Shown: positions 17,285 to 27,493, numbered from the stretch's first letter. The stretch is 36,574 nt of DNA from Nemertoderma westbladi (GCA_032718475.1 JAUCBJ010008595.1:1-36574), one strand, 5' to 3'. Numbers and translations: made by a program. The notes: generated by a model from the letters alone, not told the origin.

Positions 17285-17724
17285 TTACTGACCGGGATCA
17301 GGTATAAGAACTATTAAGTCTTCAAAATCGCCTATGTTTAGGAAGTCAATGTTGTAAACCTTAGCAGATGACTCCTCGTCATCTGGCACAGAGCCGTTCC
17401 AATCCACTCCATATTGGCTTTCATTACGAATTTGTACATCTAAATCTGGGTTACTGAGTACGCTATTAACGAACATATTTTTAGGAGACCAGTTTCTTTC
17501 TGTTCTGACGGGGTGCACCAATCGGCAGTGAATTCATCTAATGTCTTATTAATTCTCGATTTGAAAATGTAGTGAAGCAAAAACAAGTCTATGGTACTAG
17601 AAGGGTCTAAATAACCATTCTCCTCCATCCAATAGAATAAACTGTAATGTCTTTGGCACACAGTCCTAAATACATTTCTCTGAACTGTCTCGATTCTCTT
17701 GTTGCAAAAAGTCGGATGGACATC
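17285..17724 (-). pseudogene. DDE integrase core, C-terminal fragment
   Basis: Read right to left: CNKRIETVQRNVFRTV (17700-17655), HYSLFYWMEENGYLDPSS, LFLLHYIFKSRINKTLDEFT, then a frameshift near 17515 into HPVRTERNWSPKNMFVNSV and an acidic tail to a stop at 17285. This is the C-terminal half of the integrase-like family common in invertebrate genomes (I believe Pfam PF24764): the Q/K-R-I-E motif with the third catalytic acid, F-x-x-M/L-E-x-x-G-x-L-D, L-H-x-V/I-F-x-x-R-I-N, and H-P-L/V-R-T-E-x-N-x-S-P. The first two catalytic Asp residues lie upstream and are not found. A dead fragment of a transposable element or of an integrase-derived gene. Confidence 0.65.
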
Positions 17725-17819
17725 TTAGATTTATTGTATTCTGATCTCATTGATGCACAGGCGGGTGAGTCTGCAGTGCCTATAATAATAACTATTTAAA
17801 TACTTGTGTGTAGAGTAGC

Positions 17820-17915
17820 ACTTTACAGTGTGATGATCCGAGTGGCTTTGTTACACGAACGAACGTTAGTGATTGAGTGAAAATAAAGCCACGAGGATTG
17901 GAACACTGTAAAGTA
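17820..17915 (+). repeat. Imperfect inverted repeat with 30-bp arms
   Basis: Left arm 17820-17849 starts ACTTTACAGTGT and ends GTGGCTTT. Right arm 17886-17915 starts AAAGCCAC and ends ACACTGTAAAGT. The arms match at about 25 of 30 positions around a 36-bp spacer. A small foldback or the remains of a MITE. Confidence 0.8.
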
Positions 17916-18125
17916 CTTCGCAACAAGTATGTATGAAGTTTTATTCCAAAATTTTGCACGGCGTATGACCCACTGTGTCTGGGAGACTGAATTCTGAAAA
18001 GTAGGTTAATTTGCATTATTCGATTGATCTCTACTATATAATCTCCAAAAACTATGTTCACTTTCAGGGCAGTATCAACACTTCCTTTCAGATGCTATGC
18101 TTTAAATACTTTTATTATTATTATT

Positions 18126-18598
18126 TAATTCATCGGGCCAAGGCCCATTGTACCTACACGACACCTATTTATTAGCACACATAATAATATTAAGTAAGTA
18201 GTTCATTCAAGTTTACATTAAATCAATACAAAGGAGTAACATTTAACGGGGAATTACCAATCAAATATTGCAATATTAAACCATTAAACCAAGAACAATG
18301 TTCCAACGACAATGTAAGTAATAAAGAATTAGTGATTGAGCTACAGGCATGATTGAGTTCTCAGAGTTAGCAGTACGGCTAAGTAAGGAGAAAATATTAA
18401 TTCTAAGAACAGCACGAAAGTTATTCACTCTTTACAATGACAATAGTTTATATAAAAGATAGACTAAGAACAAAACACAAAAATAATGTAGTTTAAGTAG
18501 AATAAAAATTCAATAATTTTTACAACGAAAAAATATTCAAAAGATTTTACAGCGGAAAAAAATTCAAAAAATTTTACATAACACACAAAATCAGAAAT
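18126..18598 (-). other. LINE C 3' UTR
   Basis: AT-rich non-coding region between the ORF2 stop and the tail, with paired A-rich motifs near 18505-18575 (AAAATTCA-TAATTTTACA repeated twice) and the GGGCC hairpin close to the 3' end, which probably helps template recognition. Confidence 0.6.
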
Positions 18599-21402
18599 TT
18601 AGGTTACCCCAAGCACCACTAACCACCTCTTACGCAACACCGAGAGAGGAGAAACGTTAGCAATTACACGAATAATGATGTTTTGTGAAACATCAATACG
18701 TCGTAGCAAAGAAAAAATATTACTTCTCTGCATAGCCCTAAAAGTATTGATCCTATTATTTACAAAAATTTCACTAGCGTCCTCAGTTCTAGAATATTGG
18801 AAAAGTGATCTAAAAGCAGTATTATAAGCTACCTTAACCTTGCGCAAATTCTCAACACGAAATATAGACCAGAGTGAGCAACAGTACATGCTGTAACAGT
18901 AGGATCTAAATAAGGTTAACTTTACATCATATGAACAATTCGAAAATAATCTAGCAATCTGGTTACCCCTACAATACATTGAGCACATTATACGTTTCAT
19001 ATCTGATTCATCGCTTAGATCGCAAGTAATTGTATGCCCAAGGTAATTAACCTCCTTAACACAATGTAATGGTTTACCACAAAGATATACATCACCAGCA
19101 CGGTTAATTCTATAAGGAAGAAAATACATACAGTGAGATTTAAGCGGGTTAAATTCAATATCAAATTCCACCCCAAACTTTTCACAAATAGCAATTAACT
19201 TACGTAGACCAAAAATGCTAGGGGATAATAAACATAGATCGTCTGCATAAAAAAGATTATTAATAATAATGGAACCTACTTTGCAACCAACAAAAGAGAC
19301 GTTCAAGCGTCTACTTAATTCCGTCATATAGATATTAAAGAGAACAGGGCTGAGAAGGCTCCCCTGTCGTACACCATTAGTAACAGTGAAGACATCCGAG
19401 GAAGCACTTCCCCATCTTACAAAAATATATTGATTTGAATACCAAAAGGAAAGAATACGCACAATTGAAACCGGTACATTAATATCCAATAGCTGTCTAA
19501 ACAATTTAAAATGATTTACCCGGTCAAACGCCTTAGACGCATCTAAGAACGCCGAATACACTGGAGATTCTCGACTGACATATAAATAACAGTTTCTTTT
19601 AACGCAAAAATACACATTTCAGTGCCTAGAGCTGACTGAAAACCGAATTGATTATCAGTACATTTAGCACGACCCTTGATAAAAGGCAGTATACATGCCT
19701 CAAATACTTTCGATATCGCGTTAGCAACAGCTATAGGTCTGTAATTAGTGAAATCAGAATAACTAGCATTCTTATTTTTAATTACAGGTAAAATACTAGA
19801 AGTAATAAAGCTATTAGGCAAATAACCATGAACCAAAAAAGCATTAAATAATAGGGCTAACATTACTGACAAACGCGGCCCTGCAAATATTAAACTTTCT
19901 GGAAAAATCCCATCCGGACCTGCAGCCTTTCCTTTAGAAAGACTCTGAACCGCCTCATAAACCATAGACGGAGTAATATGCACATAATTAGAACCATCCC
20001 AATTATCAAACACACCTTTCACGTAGACAAAATCATCATCCTTACACGGCATTGAGTTAAAGATATGCTCATCACTACTCTTAAAAAGATCAGCTATTTC
20101 CGGTTCGGAATTAGCACCACCAACATTATTGGAACGTTTAATTTTCGCGTTATTTCGCGATCGCACTGAACTCCAAAAATCGTTTTTACTATCAATAAAA
20201 GACTGAGCTAATTTGTCGTCTCTGATAGACTGCACAGACCGACGACAATTACGCAGGGCCAATTTGAACTGCGCGGTTGCACGCCGTTTCACGTCCCAAA
20301 TAAAACCGAATCTCGGTCGCCCCTGCTCACACCATATATGAAAGGCCTCCTGCGCCGCTTCATATTTTTCTTTAACAAACTCGTTCCAACCGGGAACAGC
20401 ATTAGTAGTCCTACTGTTATAACTACACTTAGAAGTAGGGATATACTTATCTACACTAGATTTAATAGCACCAATAACTTGGTCGTAAGATATTTTAAGA
20501 CTGCTTAAATGTTCAGGGTTACTACAGTGAACATCACAACAAGTAACAGAGTCCGGTAAATTAAATATAGATAAGCACTCATCTAAACCATTATGGTAAG
20601 CATCGATTACAGTACTATCTACCTTCTTCCAATCGGAACGTGGAGAAGCTGGTTCTACGTGTACGTGCCTGGGAGATGAATCTACAGAGACATCGCACAC
20701 AAAGGATAACGGGAGATGATCATCAACCGAAACATCTGTAACTACTTTAAGACCAGAAATCTTGCCATGGAAACTTGGCGTAGAAACTACATGATCTAAC
20801 CAAGACACCGTACCGTAAATATGACTTATATACGTAAACGTTTCCCTTGGTAATAAAATAACATCTGATACTATCAACGAAGAAAAATTACAGAAATTCT
20901 GTAATTCTGTTCCAAAATTCCGACCGGGCATAGCATTAAAATCGCCAATAACTGCACAAAGATTACCGGGGTGGTCATTAATACTTGTAAAGCACACTGA
21001 TAATAATTCCAAAAATAATTCGAAATTATCCGAATTATCGCACGGAAAATAGGCATTAATTAAAAACATCGTGGATCCATCCGAGCACTCTACAGTAACA
21101 CCTAATAAACGATTGTTATTCAAATCAATTATTTTAACTTTATTATTCAACGACTTATGCCAGAGGATGGCTAGCCCCCCGTGAGGCCTGCCAACACGAG
21201 GACCATCACTTAGATCTACACTTGCCACCCCACTACCAAAATAGTCGCCTTCAATGCTGTTTAAAGAATGCAGGTCCTGCTTGTATTGCCACGTTTCCTG
21301 GAGAAACAATATATCGTGATTTTTACATAGCGACCTAACATGGTCCATATGGGAGGTAAGACCTCCACAGTTATACGAACATATCCGCAAATTATGACTC
21401 AT
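18599..21402 (-). pseudogene. LINE C ORF2: AP endonuclease plus reverse transcriptase, single frameshift
   Basis: Starts with ATG at 21400-21402 (MSHNLRICSYNCGGL). The endonuclease has the complete catalytic set: SYNCGG, LQETW, INAYFP, IGDFN, SWLDHVV and DDHLPLSF. The RT begins with GKAAGPDGI and TNYRPIAVANAISKVFE. The first frame stops at 19543 and the second is open from 19615, so there is a one-base lesion in the overlap, judged to lie near 19580. The second frame has FLDASKAFDRVNH (motif A), NGVRQGSLLSPVLF (motif B), FYADDLCLL (motif C) and a Cys/Tyr-rich C-terminus ending at 18599. Together about 925 codons, full length. Apart from that lesion no defect is seen. Confidence 0.85.
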
Positions 21403-21555
21403 TATCTATACTAAAAAATTACTTTTTAACTAATTAAAACTGTTACTATAAATAACAATGGGTACTGAAGCAAATTGGGTTACTTAGAAATTAAGTTGGA
21501 TTATTTGATTAGAGTCTTTAGTGTAATAGTCTCTAACGCTACTCCCATCCAGCAC

Positions 21556-23205
21556 TTAAACCCGAGACCCATCCATAGGGACCCAGTGCCTCTTCACAAG
21601 AATCCCCTGCGGCCAGGATCTAGTGTCAATAAGTTTTTCATACACATCCTTACTCCGAGTTATTATAATAAACGAGCTATAGGTCTGGTGTAGTTGTTTC
21701 GGGTTAGCAACCACCGAACCAACAGACAAATTATGCTGCGAGTTAATAAACTCCTCGACAACCGCTGCTGTTGTTTCGGGGGTGAAACGAGAAACAAAGA
21801 TACGCAACTCTCGCGGCTCACGGGCAGCCGCAACTAGGCCAGGAAACTCAAAAGTACCGGTTCCAATCGGCGCCGGACGTTTCTTCCGCCTGTCGGCAGT
21901 GAAACCACCAGGGAACGCAGCACGGGTACCAGAAGCAGGAGGAACAGGACCGTCCGATGTAGCAGGTTGCTTGGAGGGACCTCCATCGACACCGCCGCCA
22001 CCCCGGCGTCGTCCTCGTAGACCACGTAGTTTAGCAGATCGAGGACGTCGACTTGCTTCTTCACTGTCGGAAGCAGCCTGATCAGAAGTCAAATCAACCA
22101 GCGGATCAAACCGATTGTGAACTGCTGGCTGGGGACTGGGGAAGTAGGTAGGCAGGGGACGCCTCGGGGGGTGGCCAGGATGGCCACGAACTGCACTCGC
22201 ATATGAGTTGAGCTGGATTTGATTAGAGACCCGAGCCCGATGGAAGTTGCCACTGGATACAGCTGTGGCTCCCTCCTGTCCGGTGTTCGTACCATGTTCG
22301 GAATAATCGGGATCCAGATCTGCCCCGGAGGCGGAGACAAGGTCTGTAACTTCCTCCTCTTCATTACGGGTATAGTCGACGGGGCGAGGAAACTCCCTCT
22401 GGCACAGATTATTCGAAGAAACCCGATCAGAGACCCTCACGGAAACCAGATTAGCGACAATAGGACTGACCAATTCCGGCAGATCATCCTTCTTACAGTA
22501 CGATTCCTTGAGCAGGATGTCATGGCGTTCAATTGAGAGTTTCATTTCTAGGAGGGAATCACGAATATCTCTAAAGTCCTCGTCGCGTACAGCCAAGTTC
22601 ACAGACTGTTTATCCGTCGGCGGTAAACGCGCCGGATTTAGCGTGTAGAAGCATGGACAATTCTCTGAGTCTACAAAACAACTCTCGTTGAATAAATTAT
22701 ACATGTCAAGGACATGATTTCTCTTCGCTTTATTGCCGATACGACCAACCCAGGAAGGCAACGGGCGATCAGGAATAGCACACTTAACTGCCTCAGCGAA
22801 GAGCAATTTATTCGCTAAAACAATATCATCCAGCGAGTAAAAGTTCGCGATCGCAGCAGACAACTGAATTTTGTCTAGCGTGGAAATTCCAAACTGCAGA
22901 AAACAAAGCAGTTCCGAGTGAACGAGCCGACAGTCTGCTCCATGATCATCTAGGATCGGTGCCTCCTCCACCAGCCCCCAATCCTCAGTTTGAGAGATGG
23001 TAATCGAATCACTATCATTACCGTCCTCCTCCACCGTAAACACTTCAGTCACCCTTGGAGTCATACTGTCACAATGCTTCAAGCAACAGGTTTCACATAA
23101 AAGCCTATTATCCAACAATTTAAAGATCACAGATGGTTTACCGTTTACAGCACTAATTGGCAGCTCCACGGTCAGGCAATCTGCACACTTCTTTAGTGAT
23201 GTCAT
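21556..23205 (-). CDS. LINE C ORF1: zinc-binding and RRM-like nucleic-acid-binding protein
   Basis: 549 residues, uninterrupted, from ATG at 23203-23205. The N-terminus has two Cys pairs (CADC near residue 7, CETCC near 38), probably a zinc-binding fold. The middle has a helical stretch (residues 180-250) and then a long Arg/Pro/Gly-rich disordered part, including GRRRGGGG around residue 400 in a GC-rich patch. The C-terminus (from about 455) reads ELRIFVSRFTPETTAAVVEE and FIIITRSKDVYEKL, and ends with WPQGILVKRHW. This pattern resembles the RRM-like domain of LINE ORF1 proteins and is shared with LINE A. It should bind the LINE RNA in ribonucleoprotein particles. The stop lies 153 bp before ORF2. 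Confidence 0.85.
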   Translation of the reverse strand: MTSLKKCADCLTVELPISAVNGKPSVIFKLLDNRLLCETCCLKHCDSMTPRVTEVFTVEEDGNDSDSITISQTEDWGLVEEAPILDDHGADCRLVHSELLCFLQFGISTLDKIQLSAAIANFYSLDDIVLANKLLFAEAVKCAIPDRPLPSWVGRIGNKAKRNHVLDMYNLFNESCFVDSENCPCFYTLNPARLPPTDKQSVNLAVRDEDFRDIRDSLLEMKLSIERHDILLKESYCKKDDLPELVSPIVANLVSVRVSDRVSSNNLCQREFPRPVDYTRNEEEEVTDLVSASGADLDPDYSEHGTNTGQEGATAVSSGNFHRARVSNQIQLNSYASAVRGHPGHPPRRPLPTYFPSPQPAVHNRFDPLVDLTSDQAASDSEEASRRPRSAKLRGLRGRRRGGGGVDGGPSKQPATSDGPVPPASGTRAAFPGGFTADRRKKRPAPIGTGTFEFPGLVAAAREPRELRIFVSRFTPETTAAVVEEFINSQHNLSVGSVVANPKQLHQTYSSFIIITRSKDVYEKLIDTRSWPQGILVKRHWVPMDGSRV

Positions 23206-23235
23206 TCCGGTCAGTGTAAGCAGTACAGCAGTATA

Positions 23236-24480
23236 ACGCTAGGATTTAGCTAGGCTTCAGCCTGCTGATGTGATAGATACCACCTCAGATAGATTGAGAG
23301 ATCAGATAGATAGATTGACAAATAATTACGATTTACTGCACATTAGTTGCGGTTTCCTAAACATCTTTACAAAAAAAGTTGTAACAACATTCATACAGTA
23401 ATTATCTGCGTCTTCAACTCCTGCTGACCAAATCGTTTCTAGTGTTCTAGAGTAGTTCTAGAGAACCGAATACTAGACAGATAATTACAACGGATTGTTT
23501 AATCGAGACACCGTAATTTACATTCTTTAGGATTGTAGTATTATGTACTCGCACTCACTCCACTGATAATAATACGGAATCACTCTGATTTGCTGACTAT
23601 TACCAATTTTGTTCATGTATAAGGAGTAATTAAGCTCACTTACATTGGTGTTATGAAATAGTATAAATACCACACAGACCACAGTAATTTGAGCCAAATT
23701 GTTACTCATACTTCCCTTCTGCTTACCTCTCGATAATAAAGAAAGTTAGTTGAGATTATCGATTATATATACGTATTCTCCAAATATATACATCCAGCAA
23801 CAATATTACCGAACAAAATGAACAACAGTTCCAAAAACAGTAAAATAACATCGGTGGCGGCAGTTAATCGGCAGTCAGATGTTTGACGTTAATAAGTTAA
23901 AAGCAGTAAGTGTAGAATGAAATGAAGGAATGCAGTGCAATTAATGAGTGAAGGTAACTTACTGGTCCTCGATAATTCACGCCACTGTTGTTTTCTGTGC
24001 TGAATACTATCTCACTGCCTAAGCCTATGCATACTCTGAGTTATAAACACCAGTAAAAGGTGAGTCATAGAATTTTTAGAATCCTGGTCAAAACTCCAAT
24101 CGGGAGCCAGTAATCCAGTCAGCTGTCTGTAACTAAGGGATTCAGTTTCCTGTGTAATGGAACTCTAGGGTCGGAGAAAGTGAAAATTGCATTGATTGGT
24201 CGTTTTGATATCACAGGGGGTATGGAGATATAGAAACCAGGGTTCAGTTTTTGAGTGATTTCGTCAACAGAGTCATATACCAAAAGTAAATGCAAGAAGG
24301 CGTAAGTTTATATGTATACTTTTCCTAATTAACGACAATATACTTCTTGAAACTTGTCAGTTGACATTGGAGGTGCCAAATTCTATGTTATATATACTTA
24401 TTCATATTTATCCATCTAAAAATCAATCAGCCCACTAATTTAGAGGTCCTGCTGCAGCTTGGCAGGTCGTGGTTTAGTAG
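23236..24480 (+). other. LINE C 5' flank and intergenic DNA, no gene seen
   Basis: Contains ATAGATTGA repeats near 23285-23320 and otherwise AT-rich DNA with no convincing frame on either strand. Part of it may be the LINE C 5' UTR. Confidence 0.5.
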
Positions 24481-24489
24481 GTCATGTCT

Positions 24490-24790
24490 CAACTATCTTG
24501 AGATATTGTTGCGTTTAGAGTAGTTCGCGCATTGCCAAAAAAGATACATTTTTGCTGCAAAAGCTTTTACACTGCTAATCTCGCCATCGACCAACCAGTA
24601 ACACTGGCTGTTCTCCACTTTGAAGTAGACCCCACACTGTTCCTGCCACACAACATGAATCTCCCCCTAGACACCAACAAGAAAGAATTACCATGCGAAA
24701 TGGCTATACAATCCAAAGGCCAAACTATTTTTTTCTGACAACGGTTCTGTGGGAAGCTGTGTAGTGTCCTTATCCATGACTGGTATGGAA
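24490..24790 (+). pseudogene. Unknown coding-like fragment with poly-T frameshift
   Basis: A frame open from a TGA near 24500 to 24738 reads like protein (FCCKSFYTANLAIDQPVTLA, then HFEVDPTLFLPHNMNLPLDT). It stops just after a run of seven T (24727-24733). One base of shift there would carry it into a neighbouring frame that continues as SDNGSVGSCVVSLSMTGMEL to about 24795, directly before the MITE at 24820. No start codon fits well and I do not recognise the family. Possibly an exon of a lost gene. Confidence 0.3.
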
Positions 24791-24819
24791 CTGTTCATAT
24801 AATATAACTTTTACTTTAA

Positions 24820-25243
24820 GGGGCCGTCCAAGTATGACGTCTGCACTTTTCCCCAAAATGTTAACCCCCTCCCTCCCCTAAATCAGATGTCATCAGATAG
24901 GCGTTGATACCCCCCCTCCCTTAAATCAGATTAAAAAAAAATTTTGTAATAAACTATTATATTATGGACTTGTAAATCATTCAATTATTATTTTTAATCA
25001 AATTATGAATTATATAATTATATAGTAAATTATTAATTAATATTATAATATAATAATAGTTATTCAATCAGCCAGGGACTGAATCTATCCTCAATAGTTA
25101 TATCTCTTCTAGCACCTATAAATAAACATGCTGACGTCAGATTTTGGCTGACCCCCTCCCCTCCCCTCATCAGCACGTCATCAGATTTTCCCAACCCCCC
25201 TCCCCCCCCCCCTAAAGTGCTGACGTCATACTTGGACGGCCCC
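24820..25243 (+). mobile_element. 424-bp MITE with GGGGCCGTCCAAGTATGACG termini
   Basis: Terminal inverted repeats of about 30 bp: the left end begins GGGGCCGTCCAAGTATGACG (24820-24839) and goes on to CACTTT. The right end (25216-25243) mirrors this from AAAGTG to GGACGGCCCC. The interior is AT-rich with internal repeats of ATCAGAT/TGACGTCA and C-runs (25196-25212). There is no coding frame. Flanks are TTTAA and AACTC, so no certain target duplication. The superfamily is not assigned. Confidence 0.85.
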
Positions 25244-25680
25244 AACTCTCGCGTAACTTCGTCGCCACGTTGAACAACCTCGGCTCAGCAGTTACTACCG
25301 CGGTCGCCCCGGTGCGCCTCCACGATCTACGAACCCCGTGAGGGTGAGCGCGTCCTGTAGATCGCTCCCCCGCTCTGCTCGGCTACCGTCGACCAGTCGC
25401 CCTGCATGGAGGCCGACAAAGGATATTCGAGGCGATTCGGGTCACCGCACACCAGGAACCCGACAATCAAGACTCCGTGACCACGTATACGACGTACTCG
25501 CCCGCGCTCCAGTCCTCGTCGACATCATACGGCTATACTACTCAGCTGATAAAGCCCTATGCCGCTATCAGCATAAGCTACATTATATTATTACAGTATT
25601 ATTATATTACGGGTACATCTAAATTTAAATTTCCCACTACAACATACACAACAAACGTCCTTGTGATTGGTTCATAGGCA
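25244..25680 (+). other. GC-rich island, possible coding scrap
   Basis: GC content rises sharply at 25244-25550. Frames such as NFVATLNNLGSAVTTAVAPV (near 25253-25320) and a 94-codon ATG frame at 25338-25622 exist, but the second is Arg-rich and runs into low-complexity DNA, so I do not call a gene. It may belong with the fragment at 24.5 kb, separated from it by the MITE. Confidence 0.3.
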
Positions 25681-25780
25681 AGCACCTACGCAAGAAATTC
25701 CTACGCCAAAAAACAATTCTGGCCTATGCGTAAACCTACGCGTAGCTACGCGTAGACCTACGTATACGCAGTAAAGTCAA
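25681..25780 (+). repeat. CpG-rich palindromic cluster
   Basis: Repeated CCTACG / CGTAGG units around a perfect 20-bp palindrome at 25736-25755 (CTACGCGTAGCTACGCGTAG). Shorter copies lie at 25685, 25711 and 25757. Confidence 0.8.
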
Positions 25781-26251
25781 ACCCCCAGAATACACTTGCT
25801 GAAGTCAGACAGTGCTGAGTTGTTGGTTGTTGCTGTACATTCCTGCAGTCTAGTACCGGTACCATACTCTAATGAACCAGTACTGCATTCTGACTGTAAG
25901 TAGAAATTTCAGCCTAAGCAGATTTCTGCCTTTATTGCTGTATTGGACTGCATGGCCATGTATTTAGGTCGCCTTGAGTAATACACTGAACACTGCAGTA
26001 ACCAGCACTTTAACTTGGATATATTTGTATGTTTTTTTTTGGTTAGGGTTAGTTGGTCAGGCCCAAACCCTAATTAAAACTGTCATGTAACCGGATTAGA
26101 TAAGGCTCTAATCTAAGAAATGTTGTGGAATTTTGGACCCTATTTGCAAATTGCAACAATCTGTGTATATCGCTTAAAATTAAATACACCCAAATAGGCC
26201 TTATTACAGTATTAATTAATATGCTAGTACAGTAGTACCCGTACTGGTGTG
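25781..26251 (+). other. Upstream region of the OCIA-like gene
   Basis: Non-coding, AT-rich DNA before the gene. No clear TATA box is seen at a convincing distance. GTACCGGTAC and similar palindromes occur near 25855. Confidence 0.4.
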
Positions 26252-26263
26252 ATGGAAGAATGA
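26252..26263 (+). promoter_or_regulatory. Three-codon upstream ORF overlapping the main start
   Basis: ATG at 26252, two GAA codons and TGA at 26261-26263. The TGA overlaps the main ATG (26260-26262) as ATGA, the layout used for termination-reinitiation. It lies only eight bases upstream, so leaky scanning or reinitiation would set translation of the main frame. Confidence 0.5.
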
Positions 26264-26940
26264 CCGGGTCTCCTCCAAATCCTCCAGGTTTCCCCTCAAT
26301 TAATCCCCCTTTAATTGCCCCCCCTCACCTCCCCGATGGATACGCGGCAACACCTTACGACCCACACTCCACATCAGTAGGCCCCAATCCATCTCCGCAA
26401 TACTGGAACCCAGTATACAGACAGTGGATGTCGCCTACTGCAGCGGAACGGCGCGCAAGTATGTCGGCGCGGCGGCGCGCCCTCAGACAGTACGGAGCGC
26501 CGGCCGGATTACTCGCCGGTACCGTCGGATTCCTCCTCGGCGGTTCCGGCGTCGTCAGGGCAACCCGCGGGGCAGCCGCCGCTGTTACCGGGGTGATAGT
26601 GGCGCAGGAGGCCACGCGTCGAAGCTGCTTGCGGGATATACTAGGGAGTATGGAGGACTCCCCGATGGGGGATATGGTACGACAGTTCGGTAAGCTGCCA
26701 GGGGATACTCCTAAGTCAGCATGGACTGATCAGCGATCGGGAGAGCAGACCGTTAGCTCGGAACCAGTTTGGGAAACTAACCCGAAACAAGATGAAATAA
26801 TCACCGATTTACCGTACGAGACACATTGGGGCCTAGGTGAGAACGAAACTGTGTTCAATGAAGGTTCTACGCAGAGTAATAAAAACTTCGATGAAGAATA
26901 TGAATTTTCAGATCAATCACGGAATACTAAGTTTAGATAG
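26260..26940 (+). CDS. OCIA-domain-like protein, single exon
   Basis: 226 residues. OCIA-domain proteins (OCIAD1/OCIAD2) are mitochondrial/endosomal membrane proteins; OCIAD1 affects respiratory-complex assembly and STAT signalling. Here a Pro-rich N-terminus (1-55) precedes AERRASMSARRRALRQYG, two hydrophobic small-residue segments (about 87-120; LLAGTVGFLLGGSG and AAAAVTGVIVA), and then RRSCLRDILGSMEDSPMGDM. That last block matches the OCIA signature (C-x-x-K/R-x-x-x-x-E-x-S-P-x-G-x-x-x-R). The tail is acidic and disordered. The GC-rich middle (26430-26640) contrasts with the flanks. It has no introns, although animal relatives usually have several. The stop codon is the first copy of a minisatellite. 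The identity is by eye. Confidence 0.6.
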   Translation: MTGSPPNPPGFPSINPPLIAPPHLPDGYAATPYDPHSTSVGPNPSPQYWNPVYRQWMSPTAAERRASMSARRRALRQYGAPAGLLAGTVGFLLGGSGVVRATRGAAAAVTGVIVAQEATRRSCLRDILGSMEDSPMGDMVRQFGKLPGDTPKSAWTDQRSGEQTVSSEPVWETNPKQDEIITDLPYETHWGLGENETVFNEGSTQSNKNFDEEYEFSDQSRNTKFR

Positions 26941-27493
26941 CTACGGGTACAGCTAGCACTGTGCCCACACACACACATCGTTGTTTAGATAGCTACGGGT
27001 ACAGCTAGCACTGTGCCCACACACACATCGTTGTTTAGATAGCTACGGGTACAGCTAGCACTGTGCCCACACACACACATCGTTGTTTAGATAGCTACGG
27101 GTACAGCTAGCACTGTGCCCACACACACATCGTTGTTTAGATAGCTACGGGTACAGCTAGCACTGTGCCCACACACACACATCGTTGTTTAGATAGCTAC
27201 GGGTACAGCTAGCACTGTGCCCACACACACACATCGTTGTTTAGATAGCTACGGGTACAGCTAGCACTGTGCCCACACACACATCGTTGTTTAGATAGCT
27301 ACGGGTACAGCTAGCACTGTGCCCACACACACACATCGTTGTTTAGATAGCTACGGGTACAGCTAGCACTGTGCCCACACACACACATCGTTGTTTAGAT
27401 AGCTACGGGTACAGCTAGCACTGTGCCCACACACACACATCGTTGTTTAGATAGCTACGGGTACAGCTAGCACTGTGTCCACACACACATCGT
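26932..27493 (+). repeat. 11-copy minisatellite (50/52-bp unit) starting in the OCIA-like stop codon
   Basis: The unit begins TTTAGATAGCTACGGGTACA and ends in a (CA)n tract plus TCGTTG. Copies differ mainly by one CA (52 or 50 bp), and the last has GTGTCC for GTGCCC. The first copy overlaps the codons Phe-Arg-stop of the gene, so the repeats form the start of its 3' UTR. Confidence 0.95.

Larger units (their letters stand above)
18104..23235 (-). mobile_element. LINE C: nearly intact two-ORF LINE (CR1/L2-like)
   Basis: Read right to left: ORF1 23205-21556 (complete), a 153-bp spacer, ORF2 21402-18599 (one frameshift), a 3' UTR of about 490 bp with a short hairpin (GGGCC / GGCCC at 18135-18146), and a TAA/ATA-repeat tail at about 18108-18125. 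A TAA-rich tail and this ORF layout suit the CR1/L2/I-like group. The 5' UTR end cannot be fixed; the given end is a minimum. I did not find a clear target duplication. This is the youngest-looking element of the window. Confidence 0.85.

Noticed and set aside
18599-19615. Separate gene for the second part of LINE C ORF2
   Set aside because: It begins in the middle of the RT palm and overlaps the first frame; it is the same ORF after a one-base shift.
25150-25180. Minus-strand CTGATGA in the MITE
   Set aside because: No stem II, GAAA or cleavage site follows.
26932-27493. CRISPR-like array
   Set aside because: No spacers; units differ only in (CA)n length.
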